The position numbers and the translations under genes were made by a program. A stretch of 64,000 nucleotides of DNA from Kalaharituber pfeilii (Eukaryota > Ascomycota > Pezizomycetes > Pezizales > Pezizaceae), in assembly GCA_015179045.1 (NCBI GenBank), contig WHUZ01000009.1, forward strand, positions 1,302,001-1,366,000, written 5' to 3'. Within the stretch, counting starts at the first letter, position 1, and every line of letters begins with the position of its first letter. The notes below the pieces were generated by a model, which did not search any database, was not told the DNA's origin, and saw only the letters and a program-made list of their open reading frames with translations. Positions 1 to 13,733 of the stretch are shown here, piece by piece.

Positions 1-1377
1 CATGTTTAAGGGGACAGCCTCAGAACCACTGTCACGTCAGCACCTAGCTCTGTCATCGTCACAATTGCAACACCGCAAATTCAAGGCCAACCATGGGTGT
101 ACTGTACAGAAACATTACTTTTAGGGAACTTGTCGACATCTCCAAATATGGGTACTGGTTGCAATCGAACGCTGACCCACTATCGAACAGGTCCGGCACT
201 AAAGGGCGGCGGAGGATTATTTGCGCACCAGGATCTGCATGGATACGTGAAGTAATAACCAACCCAGGAGGCTCCTCAGTAGGTCAATGGGTCCGGAGCA
301 GGCAGAGGGGTCGGATTGGTTTCGACAGCTAGCAGTCGTTCTGAGATAAGCATAAGATATATTCCAAACAGGGCACAATAAGAGGACAGCCATAGAGAAT
401 GATTGGGCAGGGAGCGGATGCCATGGGAGATGCTAGTCCGGTTCGGGGATGCACCTCAGAGCGGGGCAAAGACGGCTGGTAGAGAGTGTGACTTGTGGAG
501 AGGGGCATAGGAACGGGAAGGGGTCTGCATGACGCGATCACCACTTCTGCAAGAGGGATATCCGGTCCTTGACTTTTGCATGCAATTTCAATCGGCACAG
601 GAGAACATGCTGGCCGGATTGTGGCCTTGAACGACGAGGGTCATTGTGCCAACTTCAACAACTACATAGCTGCTATGACGGGGAACGAAACTCAAATACA
701 GGAACTTTTACCAACGCGCAATAAAGCAAACAACTGTGTTACCTAAGCGTTGAAATATGTGAAGAAAATTCAGAACTAACACAGATTTGGTCGGCGAAGT
801 GTGGTAGCTTAGTCAGCTAAGCGATAAGTCTGGTCTGGAACTTATGTTTGTTGTTTACTGTGCAAAGGAAGTAGAGAGAAAAGGAAAAAATCACGAGAAC
901 AGGTAAAGATTCGGATAAAGAGCTGTCTTTTATTTTCCAATGCCCCTACTCTGCAGTGCGCAAGGCATCCTAAGCAATCTATGAACATCGGAGGTACATA
1001 AACAGGTATGAAAGCAAGCTAACCAAAGATCAGTAAACCACTAGGGTTATTCGCTCAAATCAGAAAGTACGACAAACAAGGAACCTATCCAAATCCTCCA
1101 GAAATAAGTTGCTGCTAAATCATAACAGAAGCCCCACGATCATTGCCAGTGCCGTCGGAGAATTGTCTTGGTTGGAGAAGGCTCGACTTATCCTTTCAGC
1201 GATACAACCCATCCCCGCCATATATCCTGACAAAAAAAAGGGACGAAAAAAAAAACTTTTATACCAAAACTTTTTCCAATCCCCCAAATCCATTTTCCTC
1301 CCATAGATATCCAAGCGAATTCCTAATCCTTATTCCTGTATCGTTTCTCCGCTGCACGTTTCTGACCTACTGATGAT
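1..1377. other. Intergenic region downstream of the subtilisin gene
   Basis: I see no convincing gene here. The open frames on both strands are short, overlap each other and match no family I know. The last 400 bases hold the probable 3' UTR of the minus-strand protease gene and several A-runs (about 1230-1260). Confidence 0.5.
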
Positions 1378-2726
<1,349 letters not shown>

Positions 2727-2828
2727 TGTGGTCAAAGATGTTTCAGAATGCAGAAGAGATCTGGGGGATTTGCAGACTGTCGATTGGTGATACTGAAAGG
2801 GAAGCAGACGAGGAGACAAGAAGGGGAG

Positions 2829-2836
2829 TATTTATG
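2829..2836 (-). promoter_or_regulatory. TATA-like box of the subtilisin gene
   Basis: On the minus strand this reads CATAAATA. It lies about 105 bases upstream of the ATG and is followed by a C/T-rich leader, as is common for fungal promoters. Assigned by position only. Confidence 0.4.
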
Positions 2837-5800
2837 TTAAACCTGCAAGTGGAACATTGTTCAGCATTTCGCTTCATCTCGAGTAGAGACATCCGCCGCC
2901 TATTACCCGGCGCGCGCAGGGTATCCGGTGCCTGTCGCCGATGCAGGTATGGGGCGTGGTCCCTTCAGCACCGCACTCGGCGCCAGCGCTCTCTATGTCT
3001 ATCCGAAGATGGCGCCATCGCGAGTCTCGTGCTCGCTCTGTGTCGTTAGCCCGCCGCGGCGACGGGCGAGATGCGGGCAGGCCATGGTGTTGTGTGCTGT
3101 ATTCCAAATGAGGAAGTACCTAGTCTGGTGGACGTTGCGCCGTTGCAATGGGCCCTGTCACACCTCCGCCGCACAGGGGCATGCAATTAGAGTCCTTACT
3201 CTTCATGCGCACCAGTCTTGGGCCGGAGGGCACATGGGGCACATGCCACACCGCGCTCCGACCACCCCTGTCGATACAGACGTAATTCTTTGTCGCCCCT
3301 CTCCCGCGCCCGGCACACTGCCGCAGTCATGTCAACGCCCCGCTGCCAGGCACGTCACTGGCCGATTGCTGTTCATGTCTCCCAGATGGTGCGCCGCACG
3401 TTTTTGGAAGGTGCGTTCCCGGAGTTCGCACCCTCGACCCCGGTCGACCGTTAGACGTTTCAAGCGCAGAAGTGTGGATGGTGGTCTACGAATAAACAGA
3501 AGTTGAGCCTGGAGCTTGAGTCGCGTCAAAGCAGCGTAACGAACATGTGCACCTGCATAGAGTAGGGTAACAACCACAAGCCAGTGAGCAAGACTTGTGC
3601 GCCTGTCTCCTGCTTGATATCATGGACTTCACGTCCTAGAATCCCCTCGGGCTGGTTTCCTAATTTGTCTCAAGTAGTAGCCAGGGCACTAAACTCTGAT
3701 ATCGTCCTGAATTGCCTCAGGTGTCCAAGCACCATCACGGCCCTATCTACGCATGGATTCTCAGCGGGAATTGACGCTAAACAGGAATACTATCACGCAA
3801 CGGTTTTCACAATTTGACAATACATATAGAACAGATATACCTAACGAGAACAAAACAACTCACTGTATTTAACACAGTTTAGACAATATGATGTTTCGAA
3901 TGTATTTCCACTAATATAGAAAACATATTCAAACGATTATTTGTTTGAAGAAGAGCAGAAATACTAATATACTTAAGTATGTGTATTGGGTGCATCCCTG
4001 TTTTTGCCTAAGAACGAATTTGAATAAGGATTATTTAGAAGATTGGTAATACTTGGCAGTACCACCATACATCAAAATGCAGGGTTACATACATAGTCAG
4101 TGAGAGATATATGTATCTCAATTCATTGACGTTTGAAGAGGATGACCAATAACATCATTGCGTCACTTTATATTATTGACAAGGATAGAAGTCGCTGAAC
4201 ACCTAATTAAAATTACATGTTATCACTGCCTTGTCCTGTCCCTGGTTCTAGTAACCAACCCTTTGTGTTTGGTATAGTATGTTTATTTGGGCAGCAAGCA
4301 TTGTGGTCGATCGTTGCCTGGAAGCTTACTTGTATTACTAACTAGGTCGTCAATCAGGCACTGTACCACTATTGGTCCAGGGTTCTGTTCACGTTGCAGG
4401 CAATAAATTACATAGCGTGGAGCCGGATCTGCAGATCATTCTCTGGCTGTAAACAGAAGGTGCTGAATGAGATCGCTAAACTTGCCTATCAACGCCCTGT
4501 ACACCATCTTATCAGCAGTTTCTCGCTGAACATCGCCAGCCTCAAGAACTATGTTTCAACCTGTTTAAAAGGCGAGATTCAGTTGCCTCGCCATATGCCC
4601 TCATGACCACATTTCCTCCGGGTGGGAGGTGGTGCCATGCCTTGGATATCCACGATTCGTTACATACTTGTGTTGTCATAATATTAACTTTAAGAAACCG
4701 TTGAAACTATTTTTCTCGCCCCTGCTCGTGTTTGGGTCTGGAGGCCTCCAGGCAGGGATGAACACAAAATTAGGTGAATGTAAAAATCAAAAAATCGTTT
4801 TGCCATGGTTGGGCAGGGTTCTTGTCCTGGTTAGGTCATTTGTAAATGGGCAGTCGGAACCCATGTAAGCTCGCCGAGCACATGACATGAGATTCTCCGA
4901 ACTCAGTCAGTTTAGAACTCGCAGAGAACACATATTCCCACATTTCTCAACTCCCAAAGTTGACCACCTGTGCTACTCTCGAAAATAAGAGACCTGAAAT
5001 GCAGGTTGCTGCCAAATGATAAAGGTCACTTGCGCGCTCAACACAGAAGAGTTCACAACGTGTGCCGACAAAATGTGAAGTCAGGAATAACAGAGTATTC
5101 TGAGTGCGGTTGGTTATTGACGTCACATATATAGCATATATAGCCGTAAAGATGCCAGCTTATACAAATTTGTAAACAATGCGTATTAGTTACGCACGGT
5201 CCTTAAGCGTTCAGCCTGTGTTCTCCCACCTGTATCAATTCCAATTAGGAAGCTCATGAGAAGTCTGGGCAAGCCAAAAATCTGGGGCATAGGAAATGGC
5301 GTCGTTAGACTGATTGACAGGGCCTTTCAAGCATCGACTTGGTGCGAGTGAGCGGCTGACGGCGCACATATGCTGTACAAGGAACGCTTATGGGCTGAAT
5401 GTGGAGCCTACAAGTGGTGAGCTCGCAGGCTGAGAACCAAATGGGCGGGCCGACCATTATTGATAGCTCTCTGTAACTATGGTGCAGAGAAATCCTATTT
5501 TCCCCATGCATTGTTTGCATAGCCGAGGAAGCTCTTAGCTCCTCATCATGACAGCAATGTTTTCTGTCGCGAGATCTACTTAGTTTTCGAGAATTCAAAA
5601 GTAACTGAACATATTAATCAGCTGTAAAAGAGCCCCCTAAATTCAGCCAGATGATTATTCAGCTCAGTGGAAAGCTGTTGCTCCCCAATTATCAGTTCAG
5701 TTGTTGAGACATCCGTTGACCGTTTTATCCCATTAATAACCGTTATGACCCATGCGCACTCAACCATTTTACTAATAGGACATATGATAGAGATTGTTCT

Positions 5801-8160
5801 GGATAAGCTGGAGCCCCCGAGATTGTGTTACTGATGCAAAGAAGTACATTGCTATAGTCTCGGCACCGCTATTTGCCACACCAGTCACGGTGACGGGATG
5901 AACATGATACTGCGAAAGTATTCTACCTGAGCAAGGACTGTTCTAGGCATGGCTTTCAGTGGCTATAGCTGGTCAATTAGCCCATTTTGTGCTCGATAAT
6001 CGATTGTCGATCCTTATCCTAGATCAAATAACATGTCTCGAGACACATTAATGAGCATGGATAGCTTTCTCTACTGGGTAATCTTGCTGAACAAGGATGT
6101 CGGCTGGGAGAGTGGAGATCTGCAGAATGGACTTTAAAATTGTCGCTAGAATGTCTGATAACCGAACTGATAGATAAGCAGATGGCAACCTTCTCATGCG
6201 CATACGGGTGTCTAACGGTCCTGCACCTTCCTTCGAAAGTCGTTTCGACCTTGCTGTAAGGCCGTTGATACGGCGATTAATATCATGCGTAATGTTATGC
6301 ATGTAGCAACAGGCCTTCATGGCGCCTAGAGAGTTGCCCTCAAGATAAGGATTTGATACATCACATCTTCCAATTTCAACATGGGTGTTCATGAAAACTG
6401 GTTTCACTCTTTCCAAGTCAGTATTTTCCTTATTAAATCATTGATTGGTATAATTATGATAAATGCTGTCAAGCTCATGGTGTAAATCGAGATATTACCA
6501 TGGCTGTTGTTACGAAGGACAATAGCTACAAACTCTAGGAGCATCTCGTACATCAGCCAACTGTGCATGCTGTGTATAAAGTATACATATCGGCAGGCAA
6601 AGGCCAACTAGGAACATTTTCAAGCTCAATTGGAGTTGAATTTGGTGCGTAATTCAATAGCTGCATTGGGCACCTAGGTGGATGTCATTGACACTCTATT
6701 CAGAAGGAGCTCGGTGAATGGTTTACGTTGATTGTTTGTACGCAGCAATGTAGATTCTCTTTCGGGAGTTTCAACTACTGGCATACCTGCAATGGCATAC
6801 TACAATTGTGAGCAGATTGTAATCTAGTCTTAAAACAAATACATGCAAAGTACGAAGTACGTGACATTAAGACGCGAGCCAGTGCAATGTCACGATGTGT
6901 CCTGACTAGGAAGCTAGTTAGCTTGCAGATACATACACGTGCGTATACACCTGCAAGTTTTGCAGAACTGTCAGCTCTGAGTATTACCATGAAGATAAGA
7001 ACAGTTGTAAACCGTTGTCAGCCGTCAAAAGCCGTAAATGTCTAAGCCCTAAAGTCAAGATTATATTCGTGGGGCAACAAATTTCAATGCTTAGATCGAT
7101 GATATCAGGATCCATTGCCCTCATTACGGGTGCAAGGGCCAGATAGCACGAGAACTCTGAAATTAAATCTCAGGCAGTGTAAGGATATCGATAAGTCGTT
7201 ACGATTATATGTAGATGTATAAAACATTCGCATATATTCGGTTCAGAATGAATCCTAGGTGATTGCGATGTCAATCATATAATACGGCACGTATACGCGA
7301 GTACATCCCATCTTTTACCAATGCCAATCCTATTACTTACCAACATAGAAATAAATGTGGAGAAATCAATGGCAAACCCTAACCGTAGCACTGGTGCCAG
7401 CGCATCCTTTTCACAGAAGAATGCACCCTGCTCAATATAGTAAACTCGTTATATGTTCCACTGCATATAATAACGTCTGTGAAATGTTCTTGTAGATTAA
7501 ATGGCCACCCTAACAGAATAAGGTAGGTCCCTTCCCGTACAAAAAAATACGTTAATTATAATCCGAGACATACATAATGGAAATTCAATGAATTGATCTG
7601 GCTGATCCTGAACAGATCCTGGCGATGGACCATCTTGGCGAATTCCCCCCAGCAACGCCTTCGATCACAAACTTGGGCGGCCGAGTTACAATATTCTCTA
7701 CTTAGTCAGGCAACAACGAGGTATGGCAGAAGAGTGAGGTGAGAGGAACGCAGGGTGGGGGAGCAGTTCCGTGGCGTGGGGTACAGGCTCATTACTCAGA
7801 TTACTCACTCAAGAGAACTGGTTTGGGTTATTGAGTTCCATGTTAATCATGTTTTATACCTCGGCTGAGGATCACATCACACATGTGGTTGAAGCTTTTC
7901 TGAGATTTTCCATGCTCAGGGTATCAGTAATTCACCATCAGATAACTTCTGTAGTCGTCCTGGGGAGACGTTGTGTGCTACGCCCTCGAGAACCGTTTGT
8001 TCTTCTGCTCACAATTTTAACAACGGTTCTCGGAAGGAATTGAAGAGCACAAGATCAGTGAACTAGTACTAACTGCTCCCTGTGATTTGAAGACGGGCCT
8101 CGGTAAGGGGAGCTTCACAAGTCATATCACTGCATAACGAAAGTCCTAAGAGGCGCTGCA
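2837..8160. other. Long gene-free stretch
   Basis: 2837-3580 is GC-rich upstream sequence of the protease gene; its overlapping open frames on both strands look like shadows of base composition. 3580-8160 is AT-rich, with only short open frames that resemble no family. I see no RNA gene, array or clear repeat here. Confidence 0.45.
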
Positions 8161-8932
8161 AGCATAGTCGTTTTAGCCCCAAGGTAGGGCCAGCCTGGGA
8201 CTCGCATTGGGGCATGGGCCCGCTCTCGTGGCGAAAAGCGTATACAGGCATGGTGAGAGCAGCAGCCTGTGGGAATCCGAAATTGGCTGCAGGGGCCAGG
8301 AGCAGTGGAGAGAGGAGTTTGAGAGGCTCCAATACCAGGCCCTTCGGACCTGCACAGCGACAGTCCACGGAGCAGCAAGAGGGAAAGTGAAGGCCATTGA
8401 GAGTGTGGAAAGTGTGACAACGATCCTTGACTAGAGCCAGGTGAGATATGCGCTGAGGTCGGTAACGGACCCCACAGGGGTGGGGGACCTATGGCCAGAG
8501 AGCTTCAGAGAGGTCGAGGCCTCAGACCCGGACATGGAGGATGGAAAAGGGAGAGATTGGGGGGAATTCAGTCTGGGGTAAGTTACAGAAAATGGTGACG
8601 GTTTCGAGTTGGTAGCCGGCAGGATCGCCAGCAAACTCGAGGTAAACGAGGAGGAGTGTGTGCCATGGAGGCCCATGGTAGCCCCAATGGCAGGAGTTGA
8701 GGTTATAGACCTCAAGCTAGGCAAGGAGGGTGCCCGAGCCAAATGGGAAAAGGCCACAAGCAAAGCCAAGGGAGACTCTGTGACCATTTTCGCAGATGGC
8801 GCCCGCAGCGAGGAAGGGGGAGTAGGCGGCAGGTGGTTGTAGGAGAAGCAGACGGAAGTCGCTAGGTTGGCACAAAGGCCACAGTGTGGGATGGAGAGAT
8901 TGCTGGTATGAAGGGGGCCCTAGAGGCTGTAG

Positions 8933-8992
8933 TCCCTCGCCATAGCCCATAGGGCGGTATGCAAGTATTGATAAAAAAAAAAAAAAAAAAAA
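8933..8992 (+). mobile_element. Ultrashort A-tailed retroposon, family A copy 1
   Basis: A 40-base core (8933-8972) followed by about 20 A residues. It is flanked by an exact 12-base direct repeat (TAGAGGCTGTAG) at 8921-8932 and 8993-9004. Removing the insert and one repeat restores the RNase H frame of the LINE remnant (EAV then DSRTKVLLLANS). The core carries the family hairpin (CTCG-C-CAT-A-GCCC, loop ATA, then GGGC...). Confidence 0.85.
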
Positions 8993-9252
8993 TAGAGGCT
9001 GTAGACAGCAGGACAAAGGTGCTGCTGCTTGCGAACTCTCAGGCAGCAACCAGCGCGGTCAAGAGAGCGGGAAGAACAGGCAAGGCGAGGACCACAGATC
9101 TCGCACTCATGGTGGAGCTGATTGCAGAGAGGAGGCGGAAGCTGAGGGATCCAGGGACAGTGAATTTTGAGGGTAACGGAAGGGCCGATGGGGAGGCGAA
9201 GTAGAAGAGCTGCAACCATGAGATATGATGGGCAAGCCACAGAAGGTGGCCT

Positions 9253-9267
9253 GCCACGCGAGTAATG

Positions 9268-9296
<29 letters not shown>
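9253..9296 (+). mobile_element. Ultrashort A-tailed retroposon, family A copy 2 (5'-truncated)
   Basis: Only the last 20 core bases are present (GCCACGCGAGTAATGATATT), plus about 24 A. Flanked by an exact 10-base repeat (AAGGTGGCCT) at 9243-9252 and 9297-9306. It also lies inside the LINE remnant. Confidence 0.85.
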
Positions 9297-9298
<2 letters not shown>

Positions 9299-9757
9299 GG
9301 TGGCCTACACCAAGGTTTAGTCCGGAAGAGAAAGGAGGAGAGAGAGCGAAGTGGCTTCGGCAGGGGGAAGTTGATAAATTGGGGCAGGAGGGCACTTACC
9401 AACTACACCTGGCTGAGGGCCGGGGAGGGGCGGTGGTATGTGGAGGAAGAAGACCAGGGGAGAGGAGACGCACTGCACCTGTAGAGAATGGAGCGCTGAG
9501 CATGTGGTGTTTGCAGTGGGTTGGAGAGGCCCAAAAGGAAGAAGAACAAGGATGGGATGCAAGTCCGCTGGCAGTGCTGGGAGGACCTGGAGAGAAAAAG
9601 GGTGGAGGCAGGACGAAGCAGAGGGCAATCCAGTCGAGAATTGCTTTGCCATCCTCGATCTGGGATAGCGAGCAGCTAGGTGCTGTTACTATGTTGTGTA
9701 TGCACGTAGAGTTTGACTACGTGACCCCCAAATAAAATTAAAAATCAATAATAATAA

Positions 9758-10004
9758 TACTTCATACAGCAGCTTCGAGTCCATAGAAAGGTATGCAATG
9801 TTAAGTAATACATATTTCCCAGGTATATACTGAATAAGTGCTTGTACTTTGCAAATTTGATGGATATACGCAAGCTTGTTTGGAAATCATTGCCTATACG
9901 ATTTCACAGGAGGTGCAGTATTATCTACGTACAGATATGCAGATAACCACTAGCCTTGGAGAAGAAATAGCAGTAGCAGTTAAAGCCAGGCACTATGAGG
10001 TCAA
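9758..10004. other. Short intergenic gap
   Basis: Contains the 3' flank of the methyltransferase gene on the minus strand. Nothing else recognisable. Confidence 0.4.
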
Positions 10005-11535
10005 TCAGTCCTTCAAACGAACTTCGAGAATGCATGATCCTTCTTCTTCACCATCTTTGCCCCAAACCTTGACAAGTTCGAGCCTCTCATCAGCACTCTT
10101 AATTAAGCTTTCCCACTGATTTCTATCTCGCTCCTTCGAGTTCAGCATGCTAAGCATTTGAAGGTCCAGAAGAACATCCATTGTTGAACGAATTCCTTCC
10201 GTCTTTACAACTAGATCACAAATGAGGATTCGACTAGATGTTGAGTTCATACTGGCAGCAAGTTGTTGCAGAATTATCCTCGAGTATCTAAATGTTCATT
10301 CGTAAAATATCAGCATTCGTACATACGCAGCAAGCCTTCCTTTCTTGATTTAATATCAGCAGGGGGCTTACGGGTCGGGTTGGTCATGTAATATATGTCG
10401 CAAGAAGTAAACCGCCCCTTCAACAGGCTGTTTTTGATACATGTCATGTGGCATGTATAGAATCCGCTTTGCCTCAAGAAGCTCGGATGGGCAACCCTTT
10501 TTACCATCCTCCACAACGGAAGGATAATCCTGAATGATGAAGTTAAGATGTGGCTGAAACCGAGCCAAACCAATGCTGATGTGGCCACGGCCGCCGCCCA
10601 CGTCGACGATGGTTGTACCTGAAGGAAGTTTGTTGAAGGGATATAATGAGTTCACTAGCGTAGGGCCTCCAATTGCTAGGATCTGTCCAATACCACGAGA
10701 GAATCGCTCGCCCATGGAGATGTTCTCCTGGTATATATAATCGAAGTAGGATTTGTCCGCTACATTTCAATTCTAGGTTAGCCAGGACACAGGTGATTAT
10801 GTGAGTATACGGCAAAGTTACTCTGCAATGCCTTGCAGAAGGCAGCCTTGTTCATCTCTTCTGGTAATTTCCAGTTATTGTCCTTGAGCACGTCTGTGAC
10901 AACGCTACTAGCTTTGAATGATTCGTCTAGGCTGTTATAGAGCTCATGCTCCCCGTCAGAAAGTGAGTTTATCACAGAATATAGGTCCTAGACAATTCAG
11001 GGCATGAGAATGACGCCATACCAATGAAGCATCCATGCCTGAGTTACTTCATCAGTTAGGAGCTTTGAAACTTCGTTATGTGCGTATATCTTTGTTCCCG
11101 TCGACCGAAAGATTCCAAAGTGAATCAATACTTGCATTGCCCTTACTGCCGATGGCCCGTCTTTAGATCACTAGCGTTACTAAATCCAGACTGGGTTCGC
11201 CTCATACCAATAAGTTCTTCCACTGACCCTACTTTGTGTGCTAAATCTGCTGCCGAAATGCCACCTTCTTGGGCCTCTGCAACGTAGCGCGGAATCCCAA
11301 GTTCGATAACAATACGCAGAGCAGCAACGTAATGAAAGCTGTAACCCAGTTCACAGAGGACCTCAGTCGGTGGCTGAACTTTGTGCAGCAAAGCCCTACA
11401 GGCGCCGACAATAGCTAGCCTTTGGTAGTCTGGTCCTACATCTTCGTTTGTGTGGGCATCTGCCGGTAAATCGTAGGCTTGAAGCTGCTGCGTGATTTGT
11501 GCTAAGAGAGCGGTTGTCTCCTTCTTGAACTCCAT
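10005..11535 (-). CDS. SAM-dependent O-methyltransferase (class I, COMT-like, Methyltransf_2)
   Basis: Transfers methyl from S-adenosylmethionine to a hydroxyl of a small molecule, usually in fungal secondary metabolism. Five exons: 11535-11208, 11145-11022, 10931-10822, 10759-10372 and 10287-10005. Introns are 62, 90, 62 and 84 bases. The product has 410 residues, normal for the family (380-420). The frame opens further upstream only with a TTG, so I start at the ATG at 11535 (MEFKKETTALL). An N-terminal winged-helix dimerisation domain (about 60-160) precedes the SAM motif VDVGGGRGH (239-247). The catalytic His is probably H312 in LRHILHDQPD, and the C-terminus matches the family. Exons 3 and 5 were placed by protein similarity. 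No synthase or P450 lies nearby, so it is not visibly part of a cluster and its substrate is unknown. Confidence 0.9.
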
Positions 11536-11636
11536 AGTACGTTGATCAGTATAAGGGTAGCTGAAGATGTGACCTAATCCTCCGTCGAGAAAATGAGCTT
11601 TTGAAGGATTCCAGCTGGAAGGAGGGCAGGAGGTGG

Positions 11637-11646
11637 AAATATAAAG
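11637..11646 (-). promoter_or_regulatory. TATA-like box of the O-methyltransferase gene
   Basis: Minus strand CTTTATATTT, about 105 bases upstream of the ATG, followed by a pyrimidine-rich leader. Position-based call. Confidence 0.35.
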
Positions 11647-11960
11647 GTAACTCAAGATTACGGCCTGGTACTACGTTAAGCTGTCGTCACATCTTTAACC
11701 TTACCACTTTATACACGACAGGACGAGCGCCTGAAAGCCACTTCGCAACCATAACGGCCCCCCCAGCGAAACCTACATAGATTGAAAGCACTCAGTTCGC
11801 TGAGTCTTTTGATCCCATTTTCATTCCAAAATACCCAACTCCTCAAGTTTCCCCCTTGGGGTGAGAAAATTTCCGCTCCCCGCGCCGTTGCCAGCACTAT
11901 TAGCCCTGACTCCTTGGCAGCCCCAACATGGAAACAACCAAATAGAGGGATTTTGGAACC

Positions 11961-12283
11961 CTGTACATACTTGTATACCAGCATAAATACCGGAACACCA
12001 GGGGGTGCCGACAGGGGTATGGGCTAGGGAACAACGCCAGTTTTTGAATTGAATGTTCAGGAGGTAAATATATGAATTACTGTGACTCCATTTGTATGTC
12101 CTCCATTAGCAACAATTTCGGCAGCCATTCGTCTAGGCATGCTTTCTAGAAGATAAAGAAAACTATCTGCACTCAGCGAGTCCCACAGCTTCCTACAACA
12201 CACAGACCACTTCTCCACCCCTGCCGACAACCCCTGGTGTTCCGGTATTTATGCTGGTATACAAGTACAGTACCCCTGTAGGA
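11961..12283. mobile_element. Inverted-repeat (MITE-like) element, about 320 bp
   Basis: The arms at about 11961-12018 and 12217-12283 are inverted copies sharing TTGTATACCAGCATAAATAC, CGGAACACCAGGGG and TGCCGACA. A spacer of about 200 bases has no coding potential. I could not fix the exact ends or a target duplication. Confidence 0.6.
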
Positions 12284-12391
12284 AGGAATTCAAATCAACA
12301 AGGATAAAATGAAGTTACAGTCTAACGTTGCTATGGTTGAGGACGGCTTTAACCGACACTGTGTAACTCTTCATCTTGCTTACTAATACAG

Positions 12392-12640
12392 GCCTTTTTT
12401 TTTTTTTTTTTTTTTTTCCCTCGCCCTTCGTTCCCCAGCCCCCTGCCACACGGAATTGCTCACCTTTCGCTCTCGCCCTCTTTCTACGCATACAGTACAG
12501 AATACTGTACCCCTTGCTCTTCGCTCGCTCGCCCTCTGTCTACTATACAGAATACGACACCCCTTGCTCTTCGATTGCTCGCCCTCTGTCTGCCATACAG
12601 AATACCACACCCCTCGCTCGCCCTATACTATATGGAGCAC
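12392..12640. repeat. Poly-T tract and short tandem repeat (about 52-bp units)
   Basis: A 24-base T-run (from 12393) is followed by about three imperfect units built on CTTCG, CTCGCCCTCTGTCT and ATACAGAATAC. Related wording recurs at about 14055-14090. The open frames across it are compositional. Confidence 0.55.
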
Positions 12641-12888
12641 TGGGTCCCTTGCTTTTCGCTTCCTCACGCCTTTACCTCACTGTTAGCGTAGGCGTCGCTG
12701 GGCTCGCGAGAGTGGCTCTGAGGCGACTCCGGGTTCACGAAGGCAGTGAAGCGGACGACAAAAGGTTACGGGAGAGCGTTAAGTGAGAGTTCAACTTAGA
12801 ACACCGCTAGTGTCTTGATTTCTTCTAGCTATCTATTCGGCCTGTTTATATAGACTCTCCGGCCATCATACATGACTAGTCAATAATA

Positions 12889-13733
12889 CTAGCCAGTTTC
12901 AAAAGTATTCGGACGCCTGACTAATGCATATTTTGCGCTATGCAGCATATGGCATACACTAATCCACTTCTAGGCTACCGACTCGGCAAAGTTCGCACAA
13001 GATAAATGTGCAACGGTTGGAAAGGATTGTTACAGTAGAGCAGATGAAAGTGGTTTCATATAGGAATGGAATAATGTTAGAATGGAGGATATAATAAGGA
13101 AATAAGTAAACTACTAACAATAATGTCTAAATGTAGCAATGCAAGTGGTGGAAATAAGTACACAGCTTGATACTATTATGTGGAGCTCATAGCGATATAA
13201 GAAAAGTGGAATGATCCCTATGACTGCTTCGGAAGCGACTGTCAAACAGCTGTCAAAATGACATTCCTAACAGCTACCAAACGAGTCAAGGCAGCTGCCA
13301 AAATGACACCCAAAACAGCTGTAGAAATGACCGTCGGAATGGCTGCTGAAATGGTTGCTGAAATGGCAGTTAAAACAGCTGCCAAAATGACAGTAAAAGC
13401 AATGGTAAAAAGCTGCTACAGAGACCATGGTAAAAACAGCAAGCAGTTGGTGAAATGGCTGCTGAAATGGCTGCTAAAATAGTTGTCAAAATAGCTGCCA
13501 AAAACGACGGTTGGAGCATCTGCCGGAATGACGGCTAAAACAGCTGCAGAGCGATGGTCAAAACAGGTGCAGAACAACTGCTACGGCACATATATCTTGT
13601 GCGATCATTAATCTAACTTTCTTGTCCCCAGCTTTGCTAGTGCGTTGTCTAGAAGTAGATTAGTGCATGCCATATGCTACATAGCGCATAATATGCATTA
13701 GTCAGGCGTCCGAATACTTTTGAAACTGGCTAG
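12889..13733. mobile_element. Tc1/mariner-like non-autonomous element, 845 bp, TA target
   Basis: The ends read CTAGCCAGTTTCAAAAGTAT and its complement. They are flanked by TA at 12887-12888 and 13734-13735. The terminal inverted repeats extend about 85 bases with few mismatches. The AAAAGTATTCGGAC wording resembles Tc1-family termini. No transposase is encoded; the interior holds a minisatellite. Confidence 0.8.
13228..13590 (+). repeat. Minisatellite inside the Tc1-like element
   Basis: Imperfect units of about 18-24 bases built on CAGCTGCCAAAATGAC and GGCTGCTGAAATGG. An open frame runs through part of it (about 13258-13482) and yields a repetitive Ala/Lys/Met/Val peptide, which I treat as a by-product of the repeat. 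Confidence 0.65.

Larger units (their letters stand above)
8160..9757 (+). mobile_element. Degenerate 3' half of a Tad/I-like non-LTR retrotransposon (RT C-terminus, RNase H, Zn-tail)
   Basis: Broken reading frames together give the C-terminal part of a fungal LINE polyprotein. 8285-8435 reads EFERLQYQALRTCT, GKVKAIESVESV, TILD, the segment after the reverse transcriptase core. 8440-8780 is the linker (GDLWPESFREVE). 8780-9200 is an RNase H domain (VTIFADGARSEEGG, KATVWDGEIAGMKGALEAV, VLLLANSQAATSAVKRAGRT). 9440-9660 holds a Cys/His tail (EETHCTCREW, AEHVVFA). Stops, frameshifts and two A-tailed insertions (8933-8992, 9253-9296) make it a pseudogene. It ends near an AATAATAATAAT tail at about 9740-9755. 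No upstream RT palm was found, so the copy is 5'-truncated. Confidence 0.85.

Noticed and set aside
10005..11655. O-methyltransferase as part of a secondary-metabolite cluster
   Set aside because: No polyketide or peptide synthase, P450, transporter or regulator within at least 7 kb on either side.
13258..13482. 74-codon repetitive Ala/Lys/Met frame
   Set aside because: By-product of the minisatellite inside the Tc1-like element.
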